Source: Amanita rubescens
Taxonomy: Eukaryota > Basidiomycota > Agaricomycetes > Agaricales > Amanitaceae
DNA length: 64,000 nucleotides
Assembly: GCA_015039365.1 (NCBI GenBank)
Contig: WION01000217.1
Location: 1 to 64,000 of the forward strand
Direction of reading: 5' to 3'
Every line of letters begins with the position of its first letter. Within the stretch, counting starts at the first letter, position 1. Shown one piece after another: positions 1 to 11,485 of this stretch. The notes below the pieces were generated by a model. It was not told the origin of the DNA and ran no database searches. It saw only the letters and a program-made list of their open reading frames with translations. The translations under genes and the position numbers were made by a program.

Positions 1-2460
1 GATCGGAGTCCGATCGGAGTCTGAGGAGTCCTATAGGAGTCACATCGGAATTTATTACAAATGAGATTACATTAACATTACAAATTTTTTGACACTACAT
101 TTTCAATCGGACTGGTATCGGATGAATAGGAAGCCTTCCGACGGACTCGAATAGGACATAGGACTCTAATAGGACTATTCCTATAGGACTCCGCTTTTTA
201 ATGTAGTCTTTGTAGTCTCATTTGTAATACCACCATTTGCCAAGAGTACTGTGTGACCGTGGGAAATTTTGGAAAAAAATTGTGAAAAATGCAGAAAAAT
301 CATGTAATCAGATTAGTTTGTAAATGAACATGCCAAACAATGCCAAACTCAAGTTATTTGCAAAATACTGTTTTAAACGCTTCATGTTGAAAAATTGAAT
401 GGCTGCCAAAAATCTGGAAAAATCCGGAAAAATCATGTGATCAGATTAGTGTGGAAATGGACATGCCAAACAATGCCAAACTCAAGATATTTGCAAAATA
501 CTGTTTTAAAACACTTCATGTTGAAAATTTGAAAGGCTGCTAAAAATCTTGAAAAATCTGGAAAAATCATGTGATCAAGATGGTGCAAGAATCATGCTCC
601 AGAACAGAGCCTTTGAAACCCAAGATATTTGTAATTAATTCTTCAGATATAATGGAGAGAAATTTGATAGGTTGCCAAAACATCTTGTGACTTTGTACAA
701 GGGCCCCTGGTCACATTGATAAGACAAACCACTGGAGGTGTGGGGTCAGGGAAACTTCAAACATATTAGGTAAAACAATAGAATATCATAGTCTTAGGTT
801 TGAGGCAATTCTGGAACAGAGCATGGACAACAAAGTTATAGTATAACTACTAGTAAAGGTGAGACTGACTGATATTGGCCTATAGGGCACTGTACCTAAC
901 TTCAAATTACTAATAGTACTTGTGATTGGAGGTAGCTGATAATGATCATGATAGTAGGACACTCAGTGTGGCAGGGCACAGGTGCCAGATAGTGTTGCCA
1001 TTGTGATTGGAACTTTGGAAGTTGATACTAATTACATGATGTCACTGAGCCACCATTCTGTTACTAATAGTATTGACTCCCACATTATGCATGCCTGATT
1101 AGTTTTGGAAGTGACAGACCCTCTTATGTATCTCTACTTACTCATCAAGTTATCTATCATTGTCCACACTTTGTTCAATTCTGTCTGAACATCCAAAGAC
1201 TCTATCCTACTATTGTATTAGCACTCATCATATCATCATTCTCTTAGTATTTGAGTTAACCATTGCTGAGTTAACTTTGCCACATGCTTCTAGTGTGGAA
1301 GCTTAGTACATCAGCTAACACAGCAAAAGTCTGATCATAGCCTTGTCTGATGTTGTCTGATGCTTAAGTGTCTCTCACTGCTCAGATGGTTAGACAGTCA
1401 GACAAGTCAGACAACTTATGAAACACTGTCTGTTAGACAGTCAGATAATCAGTGTGTCAGCATCTGTCAGTGCCTATTAGATAGTCAGACAACCAGATAA
1501 TTAGTGCATTAACATCTGTCAGTGCCTGTCAGATAGTCAGACAGTCAGACAATTATTAATATGGTTCTAACAACCACAACTCACTGTGTACCCGGCATCA
1601 CCAAATAACCAAGAACTCATCTCCACCTGCTTTCACCCCTTGACTTCAATACATACATAATCACAAATCCCTCATATTTACCTATGACAATCATAGGTGA
1701 TTGGTGGTCATTGGTTGTTGCTGGCAACAAACATGTGGGATTGTGGAACTAAAACTAGATCGTCACTTCAACACTCTGCACTGCACCCCCAGCAGCCACT
1801 GCCATGTGCATGTTGCCAATGTCCTTGACCTCAGCAGCCTCTACTCACCACTCAAGTCACATTACTGAAACTGACTTTCACCACTGCCAGCCCTTTCTAA
1901 CTGATCACACATATGTACTACATTGATCATCACCAGCCAGACACACCCAAATTGTGTTGGGTTCAACTATGGCTTTGCAGGTGGTCACATGGAGTGGTGA
2001 TACATTCTTTTACATTTACCTAGAATTTGGCTCAGATTTGTGTCCTAATTCTTGCATGACCTTGTGTGCATTTTTCAAGATCACACTTGCATCTGAAAAG
2101 TATTTTGCAAATATGTCAAGTTTGCCATTGTTTGGTTTTATAATTCTTAGATAACCTGGATCACATGAATTTTCCGCATTTTTTCAGTATTTTTTTGAAT
2201 TTATTCTGCAAGTTAAAGATGCCTAATACAAATAAACATAAATAAACAATGCCAAACATCATTCCCTATTTTTAAGGATTTTGGATTTCTTTTGCAAGTT
2301 AAAGATGCCTAATATAAATAAACATAAACAAACAATGCCAAACATGTTTCCTACCATTTTACATTTTTTTACATTTTATCAGAAAGTGATCAGAGTCCTA
2401 TAGGAGTCCTATAGGAGTCTGTCGGAGTCTAATCGGACTGGGGGGGGAGTGTAAAGTACT
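1..2460 (+). mobile_element. GGAGTCC-array non-autonomous DNA transposon, copy 1 (left end outside the window)
   Basis: Both visible margins carry short arrays of GGAGTCC/GGACTCC; in this copy the repeat reads AGTCCTATAGGAGTC. The right end is a G-run followed by AGTGTAAAGTACT, the same terminus as the other family members in the window. The interior is AT-rich and holds several degenerate copies of a unit marked by TCATGTGATC, CCAAACAATGCCAAAC and GATATTTGCAAAATAC. A stretch near 1620-1760, read on the minus strand, matches 28614-28690 and 33355-33430 inside other family members. No credible protein is encoded, so it should depend on a transposase from elsewhere. Confidence 0.75.
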
Positions 2461-2997
2461 GACACCTACCTGGAGTAGATGCGCCCCCAACATTGCAAGT
2501 TGGGGATACATCGTATCTAAAACTCGAGCCCAAAGCAGAGCGGCTGGAGTGTTTCCTTCAAATCAAGAGGGAACCGAAGTGAAAAGGGTTGTTGACGAAT
2601 ATAGTAATGACATGGGAATATGGCAGGAAACTGGAAGGCTTCCTGGACGGTATAAAGACTTTCCTCACATAAAATTACCTAAAGAATCTATTTTCGACAA
2701 ACTTGTCGATGATAGAGACAATAGGAGGGCTAGATTCGCATCTAACCCTGTGACGGAAATTCGATATTACATACCTGAAAGGACGTGTAAAAAAGATATT
2801 CCCTAGTTTACTTTCTAGTATTAACACTAGATAGTAAAAAAACTATATTCTTGTCATTTTAACATGAACGACATTAAGCTTAAGAAATCAGGACGGAAAT
2901 TACATCATCACATATATTCTTATGCCTTATTATTATTTGAACCTTTTCTTACGAAAAATCTTCTTAGATTTTAAACAAACTTAACCAAAGTAAGAAA
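2461..2997 (+). other. Unassigned segment with an 85-codon reading frame (2549-2806)
   Basis: Between element 1 and the copia gag there is a frame ending at a TAG near 2806. Its product is basic and acidic by turns and ends in a conserved-looking stretch with RARFASNPVTEIRYY. That stretch loosely resembles an RVxF-type phosphatase-1 docking segment as found in GADD34-like proteins, but the match is weak and I do not assign a function. The frame starts immediately after the transposon end, so it is probably a 3' gene fragment. The rest of the segment (2810-2997) is AT-rich and shows no clear LTR or gene. Confidence 0.25.
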
Positions 2998-4342
2998 ATG
3001 TCTTCTTCCAATTCGATAAACTCCATTGTTCCTGTTCTTACCGGATCAAATTGGCTTGCATTCAAAAGACTTATGACTGCGTACTTGAACAGTCAAGGTC
3101 TTGGTGCACATATTGATCCTAAACTTGACTGGCCCAGAGATCTTGAACCGTCTGAAAAAGCGGCAATAAAGACATCTGACATAAAGCCAGATCAATTAAA
3201 AACCCTTAAAGAAATTCGCAAAGAATACGTCGAATTCAAAGAGGACAATATGAAAGCCAAGGGTTACATTACCTTAAAACTAGCACCTAATCTAGTACAC
3301 CTTGTTGACGATAAAAATGATAAAGCTGAAGTCCTTTGGAAATCTCTAAAGGATAAATTCGGTAAACAAGGTCTGGCTGCTACGTTTGGACTCTATAGAC
3401 AAATTGTCGATTGGAAACTCAAAGAGAATTCCAATCCAAACACTCAAGTTCCGCATCTTATGGACTTGATTAATAGAGTATCAAACCAAGGTGTAACCTT
3501 AACCGTCAAAATGCAAATTATGATGATCCTACATGCCTTACCTCCTTCTTGGGATAGCTTTGTCGCAAATCTGTTGGCACATTCCGCAGATGATGACACT
3601 GTAGATGAATTCCTTAATCTCATATCTGAGGAATGGTCCCGAAGGAAAGGTAACAGGAACAATGCCAATACTTCTGTTGTCACGAGAGGGAATAAACATT
3701 CTAACTCTCAAGTAGTTGCAAATATGGCACGCCAACAATTGCAACAAGGACAACCTCGCACCCCTTGGAATTCCTATTGTGGGAAATCCTTTTGAGGCAG
3801 AGGTGGAAGAAAACCAATGGGAAATCGAAGAAACCCAACACAACATACTTCGACAGGTGGACCATCTAATGGACCAAAACATACACCTGGCCAATCTCAG
3901 ACTCCTTTTAGACCCCAATGGGCTGGTCAAGTCCCTAATCAGTCTAAAGGACCAAATTGGGAACGCAATAAGGCAGCTAAAGCAAAGAATCGTGCGAATA
4001 AACTTGCTGCTTGCACAGCAGCTCAATCAACACTTGGTTCTGGGCATGCTATGGCATCTTCGACATCAGCATCTTTACCTCTGATTGCCAGAATTGGAGA
4101 TCAGGTAATGACAGATTTTGATGAAGAATTTGTCCCCAAGATTTACAAGTACAAAGGTACTCGTGCGGTTCCCATGGATGACTTCATGGGGAGAATTGAT
4201 GAGATATCCGAAGATTCGGGAGATTCTGTATCCAGAGATGTACAAAAAGTACGAACTGAAACAACAGACTACTCTGATATCTTTGATTCTGCAATATTTG
4301 CAGATACTAAGGATACTCAAAGTTTGGACGATCTTGCGAGGT
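2998..4342 (+). pseudogene. Ty1/copia retrotransposon gag, nonsense-mutated and truncated
   Basis: The frame opens with MSSSNSINSIVPVLTGSNW, the usual start of a copia Gag, followed by a UBN2-like body with LKLAPNLVHLV, a W..L...FG element and LPPSWDSFV near residues 85-190. The frame stops at a TGA (3793-3795) straight after YCGKSF, where the CCHC zinc knuckle should be. The same frame then runs on for 184 codons (3817-4371) with basic, Gly/Asn-rich sequence and an acidic tail, so the TGA is a point lesion. The element is cut at about 4342 by element A. Protease, integrase and reverse transcriptase are absent on the far side, so this is a dead remnant. Confidence 0.8.
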
Positions 4343-7157
4343 CTTTACCTTCCCCCACGCGTTCCTTGTAGACTCCTGAGGACTCCTGGCTCACTCCCAG
4401 GAATTCCCGGGAATTCCCGGGACTCCAGAGGGACTCCCACCTCCCTGGAAGACCCCTCATCCCAGCCAAAATGTACTGGGAGTGAGCTGGGACTCCCGGT
4501 AGACTCCCAGTAGACTCCCAGGACTCCTTGTTTCATTCCTGTTTATGTGGTCATGTGACATGACCAGTTGGTCTGTGCGCAGGCCCACAGGTATATAAGG
4601 AGGGGGCATCTGGCACATATCCCCCAGCACCCCCTCGGGAAAAGGGGGGGTAGTGGAGATAAGATTAGATAGATAGATAGATGATAGGCAGCTTAAGTAA
4701 TATGATGGCCTAGATAAGATAAGATAAAATATAACAAAATTAAAATTTCCTTTTATAGAAGTGTGACATTATGTAATATGTGACTGTGACAAAAAAGATG
4801 TGCCTAGCTTTTGTGATTCAGAATATGCAACAATCATAATGCCAAATAAAGTCAAACATGAGATATTTGCAAAATACATTTTCAAACATAGCTTTGAAAA
4901 AAATCAAAAAAATCAAAAAAATTCTCAAAAATCCCAAGAAATCAAGTGATCACATCTGTACAAGAATTGCAGTGCCAAATGCTGCCAAACTCAAGATACT
5001 TGCAAAGTACTGTTTTGAACACCAGTCTTTTGAACCTGATCTGATTTTCTGATTGCCTGACTTGTGCTGGAACACTGGTTGTCTGATGGTGATGATCTGA
5101 CAGTGTCTGAAACACTGGTTGTCTGTTGTCTGATATTAACTGATGACATCTGATTGTCAGACAATCAAACAACCAGTTCCAAGGCTGAATGAAATGAGGC
5201 TCCATCTTATAAGAGCTGAGCCCTGTGATGTTTTGTAACACAACTTTAAGATGGCAGCAATTTCCATGTACAAACACCATGCACATAATGAAGATGATCA
5301 GGAAGAATGGGCCTTGGATTTGCTGCTTTGCATCCCATACCCTCTGTTACAAACACGGTACGGACTCCTACATTATGATTACATGACACGTCGGACATGC
5401 TTACTTTTTCGTATATGCCTACCCCCTCGTCGCATCCCCATTATGTTCATCAAACGGACTACCTTGTTCCCTTAATCGATCCCCATTCCGTTTACCCTAT
5501 GCCCTTGAACCCCTCCCTCGTTCATACGCGTACCATCCCCCATGCCCCCTGTTTTACCTATACTTGTTATCACCTTTGTTCTACTTACGATACGGCTGTG
5601 TTTCTGTACATGTATATAAACCGATGTACTGTAACGTCGAACCTTAAGTTCGACTTAGTTTGTCTTTGTCAATATCACATCTCATCTCGCCTAAAGAACG
5701 TCGTTTCTACTCTGTTCATTATTGCTCTCAAGGATAAGACTCCTTCTAGTCGTCTTATCACTTAGCTTATTCGTTCACCTATTGTTTGACTTGTCCGTTG
5801 GACTTAGTCTACTTTGTCAAGCGCTCTTAGTGTGGATACATTGTAGGTGGAGATTGACGTGATCATAACACCCTCCAAGTGTCCCAGCACCAGTCAGGCA
5901 ATCAGGAATCAGACACCATCAGATGTCAGATTTTTGGCATGTTTTCTGATGCTACTCCAAACCATTGCACATTGAAGTCACTGCAACTAACTGACTTCCA
6001 GCACTTCCAGTCACTCATAGCCACCAGCAACCCCAACTTCCTAAAACTGACCAAACTTGATCATCACCAGACACCCCTCCTAAATTGACTTTGCAGGTGG
6101 TCACACATGGAGTGGCAAAACCAAAAGACAAACAGACTTTTTGCATTCACATTTTAGCTTATTTAGTTTGGCATCATAATTCTTGCATGTCCTTGATCAC
6201 ATGGGACATTTTCAAGATTATTTTCAGACTTTACAATTTCCTCACACTCACATCTGAAAAGGTCTTTTGCAAATATTTCAAGTACTTGGCATTATTTGGT
6301 CTTACAATAAGTCCTATATGACCTGGATCATATGAATTTTCAGGTTTTTATTGCAAGTATAAACATTGCCAAACAACATGCATGCCCACCTGAAATTTGG
6401 AAAGCAGCATGAAATTGCACATGAGTGTAAAGTACTGGTGATGTCAGTCTACTTACATAGGATGCAATAGGAATGGCTGGGAATGAGTAGGAATCCTGAT
6501 GGATTAAGTTTCAATGAAGATATGACTCAGTTACATGTGTGCCTTCAATACACAGGCATGTGAACATTGAATGCCTTACTAGGTGGTTATGAGCAAATAC
6601 TGAAAAGGATGATTAGCAGCAATTTTAACTGGTTCCTGCATATTACATTGACAAACAATCAGAGCAGGAAAAAAGTGGGCCACAGGTGGATGGTGATGAT
6701 GATAGTGGTGGTGATGGTGTTGGTATTGATTGGTGCAGATGATGTTTTTAAATGGTTTGTACTAAGTTATTTAGATTCACTGTTATGTAGCATTGTAGTG
6801 CAACAGATTTCTGTTGCCATTGTTACAGTAATGACAAGTGAGCAGGGAGTGAGCAGGACTCCACAGGGACTCCTGTCCAGTCCTTGCAATTTTACTTACT
6901 ACTTTTTTGCTTTGAACCAGGAGTGAGCAGGACTCCACAGGGACTCCTGGTCCACTCCTTGTGGGATGACTCCTGGCATTTTTCGCTTTTTTGCAGTCAA
7001 TGAGGAGTGAACAGGGAGTGAACAAGGAGTCCACAAGGAGTCCTTGTCCACTCCTGGCATTTTATGTCAATTTATCAGGAGTCTACAGGGAGTCCTGAGG
7101 AGTCCGGGAGTCCACAAGGAGTCCACAAGGACACGTGGGGGAGGGTAAAGTGTTGCT
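4343..7157 (+). mobile_element. GGAGTCC-array non-autonomous DNA transposon, copy A
   Basis: The ends are inverted: CTTTACCTTCCCCCACG on the left and CACGTGGGGGAGGGTAAAG then TGTTGCT on the right. Inside each end lies an array of GGACTCC/GGAGTCC with a CAGGAGTCC-type spacer. The interior repeats the GATATTTGCAAAATAC and TCATGTGATC units and has AGATAGATAG and ATAAGATAAG simple repeats near 4668-4730. The same element sits inverted at 24028-26789 (copy B), and comparison with B exposes the LTR insertion at 5345-5870. It interrupts the copia gag on the left and meets the stop codon of the unknown gene on the right. No protein is encoded. Confidence 0.8.
5345..5870 (+). mobile_element. Solo LTR inside element A, 5-bp target duplication CCCTC
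   Basis: Copy B reads straight through CATACCCTCCAAG, whereas copy A is broken there by 526 bp that begin TGTTAC and end CATAACA. CCCTC is duplicated at 5340-5344 and 5871-5875. The terminal TGTTA...TAACA inverted repeat, the 5-bp duplication and a TATA box (TGTATATAAACC near 5609) are those of an LTR. There is no internal retrotransposon sequence, so it is a solo LTR left by LTR-LTR recombination. The superfamily (gypsy or copia) cannot be told from the LTR alone. Confidence 0.9.
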
Positions 7158-8361
7158 TATGTGACGCAGTTAAATAAAGGAAGCATAGGTAACCTGAAGT
7201 GGCTTACCATCATATCCCAAGATCGGCCGTGGGCGGGTAACACATCAAGATTGGAAATAGCCTTCCAAAAGATTGCAGCGCGCGTTGTCTTCAGGGACCT
7301 GAGGCTCTTCTCATACATGTCTGTGGGTACTATGCTTCCCACCAGTTCCTGGGGATGGCCTTTCCCTCGGAGCCAACGGGCAAATCGTGTGCGGAACAGT
7401 TTGGCAAAAAGCATCACCTCGGGCTGTTGAAGAGGATTGAATAGGAGATATCGGAGTCGCCTGGTGATGTCGTCAGGGCAAGTGATGTGGTTGTTCCAAA
7501 GGGTTAACACCAGTTGGATCCCAAAGAGGTAGATGTCCTCTTTGATTTCGACTTCAGTAGGATGTTTGACAAAGACGGGGACATTACAGAGGCCGAGACG
7601 AAGCCCACGTGTGAAAGCCTTGAAGTGTGGGTGTGTCCAGGGCTTGTGGTGTCCAATAAGCAGGATGTTGAAGAGTTCTTGCCTGATGTTAGCATGTTGG
7701 TAGCCATCGCGTGGCGAAGAAAAAAAAATAGCAGGGGCTCCAATTGGGTCTTCGAATGCTCGACGAAGAAGAACATGTTCAACAGCTTCATGCACGGGAA
7801 TGATTCGGTCCTGACTGAGCATGAACAGCTCAGCGAGAGCCATGCGTGTTTCTCTGTCAGGAATCATCGCGAGCAGATAGTCTCGCTTATAATCTTTGTC
7901 CTCGAGCAGTGGATCCAAGAGAAACTCGAGGGATTCTGGCCCTGGAAAGAAGGCCGCATACACAAGGAATGGATTGACAGGGTATGGCTCAACAAGTAGC
8001 TGCACCATTACCATTGCGGTTATTACACCGTCTATCTCGAAATCTATAAGTGAATCTTCGCGGACAAGTGCAGGCTTGGGACAAAAATTTAAAGTGTGGT
8101 AGAAACCACCGTTGATGTCGAGCCACCGTCCTGAATCAATGCGCATGTCGAGCGCTCGTTGATAGACACCCTGAGCGGGGCCGTCTCCGATGGCTTGGTT
8201 CAAACGCTTGCCTCTGCAAGTGAGTGAGAATAGGTTTGGGTAATTAAGTATGTTTGGCTTACATAAGAAAAGGCCTGGGCGCGTGGTTGAGTAATGCTTC
8301 AGGATCAGAAATTCGGCAGTAAAGATGCGGAGGTGATGATGGTTCAGGGTGATATTGATCC
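7157..8361 (-). CDS. C-terminal half of a large unknown fungal gene
   Basis: Two exons are supported: about 8361-8263 (GINITLNHHHLRIF... RPGLFL) and 8211-7157 (CKRLNQAIGDG to FNCVT), joined by a 51-bp intron with donor GTAAGCC and acceptor AG at 8212. The product is about 380 residues, with no transmembrane segment and no motif I recognise; there are many aromatic/proline blocks such as NGGFYHTLNFCPK and GAPAIFFSSPRDG. The stop TAA at 7157-7159 lies exactly at the edge of element A, so the true C-terminus may be lost. Its upstream end meets a TIR element at 8362. The N-terminal half appears to be 11486-13285, since the two join in frame if the element is removed. Function unknown. Confidence 0.6.
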
Positions 8362-11300
8362 CATCAGGGAAATGTCATATTTTGATTTGGGGCCTTTGGG
8401 GTGCTTTAGCTTTGGGTGTGGAAACTTTGAATACTTTAGTACTTTGGCTTGGCAGCCTTTGGGTGTTTTGGCTTTGGAGGCCAGAATTTTGTGAACTTTG
8501 AATCTTTGACTTTCCAACTCAGCCTTCTTTAGTGATGTTCCCAGCCCGGCTCGGCCTGAAAGCTGGGGCTTGGGCTTGTAAAAAGCACAGGCCGAGCCAA
8601 GAGCCTAAGCTCAGGCCAGGGCCTGTAGTGGCTGTGCTGCTCTCTTTATCTCTCTTTATCTCTCTTTATCTCTCTTTATCTCTCTTTATCTCTCGCTCTC
8701 TCAAATTTACCAAGGCCCTTCTTTCTGACATTGACTTTGAGGCCTTGTCCCATTTGACTCCCAAGGCAATGAATGTAATTATTAGGCACAACAAACAGTT
8801 ACTACATAAGCTAACTTGGACAGAATTCAAAAAATAGTTTTGTGTGCATGGTAATCAATGAATTTTTTCACAAAAAGAGTGTGAAATGAATCTAAACTGT
8901 CTGTGTGTTTCATGTGGTAAGGAAACCATTGTCTTCTTCAATGACAGTGGGAAGGGTTGACGTACCAGGCCAGACGATCTGTAAGCGGTGTGCGCAGGTC
9001 AAGTTAAAAAGTATATTAGGGGAGGGTGAAACTTATGTTGCATTTACACAGACCACTCCCAATCACAATCGCCGACAAAGCCAGCTCCTCACGCTGCGTT
9101 TAGTCAATTTGGCATTCCACCGTTGGACAAAGCGGGATGTGTAGCACGTTGGTGTGCTATTGGATTGTCTCCGGTGCTGTGGTGGGCAGAAACTGAGTAT
9201 CGTGTGCGCTTTTTCCAGAGGGAGCAAAGGGGTGTCAGATAGTTGACGAATGACAATGGAGAGGCGCTGGACGGTTGGGACGGGGTGTTGCATACTGGGC
9301 TCACATGCGGACGAGACATCTGCGATGGGGGATGAGACACCCCTGGGTGATGGTGACGGGTGGAGAGCTGGGCGTGGAACGGTCAAGTTCGTTCCTGATG
9401 TTCCATGAGGCAAGTCTCCTGATCGGGTGGTGGGAAGGACGTGGGGTCATGGGGATCGAGCAATCGTAGAGGGGAAGGGAGGCGAAGAACTGAGGAGGAC
9501 GTGCGTCGCATCATGGGATGAGCAGGCCGCAGAGAGGATGGAGCCGTCGAACACACCCTCCGAGTCCATCCACGCGCGACTCTTCCGCATACTCGAGGGA
9601 ATCTCACCTTCATGCTGGGTGATGAGGACGTGATTGTGAACTTCAATATCACCCTTTCTGACGTCCAGTGACGGTCCATTCGGCGGTGAGGAACAGTTGG
9701 GTGGCGAACGACACGTGTGCGTTGGGTATAGAACGGCGGTACGGATTGGAGTTGGGTACCGACTGGTGTAGTACGTAATTCTGTTTCATGGCGTGGGTGG
9801 CAAGGCGCGCAAATGGGACGAGAATATCGTTGGGGAGATGTGACTCGGATGTACGGTATGGCTGCGAGGGTATGATGAGCCAGACGCAGCCTGTGAGGCT
9901 GGGAATGGAAAGGCGGGAATCACACTCCCCATCCTCAACCTCTGCGCTGAAGGTTGAACGTTGAATGTTGGCACTGAGCTGGGGAGCCCATGCAATGAGC
10001 GTGGCGGCGTTGGACTTTACAGATTTTTCGTTGACGATGCAAACACCTCCAAATAAGGTTGTTCGTTATCTTCCCCTCCATCATCGATCCGTCTCTCTCT
10101 TCATCAACGATGGTTTGACATCAAAAACAAACAAAAGCAAGATGGCGCGACGCACGGTGTGCGCAATGGCCTGAGAATCGCGATTATTCCATGTACAACG
10201 TGCACAGTGCGCCCTATCCTTCTCTCCTCTCATCCTTATTGACCTATCCAGCTTTCTCAAATGTTTCCTACTATCGTGTGTTAGCCGCAAGATAAAATGT
10301 GAGTAATGACTGCCTTGAGCGCATATAGCGACAGTCGTGACTGACGACTGCATATAGCGACAGTTTGTGCTCTCCCTCGCCCTCCGCCTCTCAACCACGC
10401 CCCGTTGAGCCCTACCGCATCCACCGCATCCTCTCGCACTCTTTCGCACTCCAGGTGAGCCTCGTGAAACGCAGATTTCGACCTTACTGATGACCACCTC
10501 ACCTCGCTTGCCTTCCGCCACTGAACTGCGCCCCATCGCACTCCGCCCACCCTCCCGCACCTATCGGACCTCGCCAAACCCAAGGTAAGCCACGTAGACC
10601 GGGCTTCAATGTTGCTGACCCACCACCAACTCACCCTCCCACCGGTCAGCTACGCCCACCACCACCACACAACCTCTTGCACCCTCCAGTCTCTGCACCC
10701 TTTCGCACCTCAGGTGAGTGTCGTGAAACCCTGATTTCGACCGTGCTGACCCGGACGCCCCTCCCTCACTTATGGTCACAAGGGATGACTCGGAATGATG
10801 ACGCGTAGATCGATAATGGTATGATTTCTACCTTCGCCACATCATGCTGGGAATCCTCAAGAATGTTGGCGCTTTTCGCTCTTCAAGAGTTGTCTCTCGG
10901 CGTCATTTTGCTCTCGGCGTCGTTTTGCTCTCGGCGTCTTTTGGGCTCGTCTTTTACTACCGGCGTCTTTTGGGTTCGGCGTCATTTTGCTCTCGGCGTC
11001 TTTCGGGCTTGTCTTTTACTCTCGGTGTCTTTCGGGTTCGGCGTCGTTTTGCTCTCGGGTTCGTCTTTTACTCTCCATGTCGCTCTCGGCGTCTTTCGGG
11101 ATCGTCTTTTACTCGCTCTCGGGCTCGGGGTCTCTCGGGCACGGCGTTTTTCACACCCAGCCTGGCTGGTGTCTTTCCTGGTTGTTGTCTTTCGTGCTCG
11201 TCGCTGTGTGCTTTTCATCACTATCATCCCGAAGTTGTCAATAGTGTAATTTTACTATAGTTTATGGTGCAATAAAAATGTGGTATTTGTACAAAGAAAG

Positions 11301-11485
11301 CCTCTGTCTGAAGTACCCACAGGCCTTTGAACACTTTCAAAGGTAAAATATGTGCTTTGAAAGGTATCAAAGGTGACATGACCTTTCTTTGAAAGGCTGT
11401 AAAGCATTTTGAACGCTTTGGGACACTTTGGGTACTTTGCAAAGTACCCAAAGGCCCCAAATCCAGATATGACGTTTCCCTGATG
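8362..11485. mobile_element. 3.1 kb TIR element with subterminal CTTTGGG arrays
   Basis: The ends are 39-bp inverted repeats differing at only three positions; the left one begins CATCAGGGAAATGTCATATT and the right one ends with its complement at 11485. Inside both ends are degenerate arrays of CTTTGGG/CTTTGAA (8395-8510 and 11290-11455). The interior holds a (TCTTTATCTC)n microsatellite at 8640-8697, a GC-rich stretch (9060-9980) without a convincing gene, three imperfect repeats each with an AGGTRAG splice-donor-like core (10440-10760), and a degenerate CTCGGCGTCTTTT minisatellite (10880-11150). No target duplication was found. A hAT-like class is suggested by the CA...TG ends only. Confidence 0.65.

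Noticed and set aside
1..2460. Short open frames of 60-90 codons in the AT-rich interiors of the array elements
   Set aside because: They consist of the internal repeat units translated by chance, recur in both orientations and lack codon or motif support.
9060..9980. Possible GC-rich gene on either strand, for example a frame ending NFNITLSDVQ at 9670
   Set aside because: The open pieces are short, no splice model connects them and no motif is recognised.
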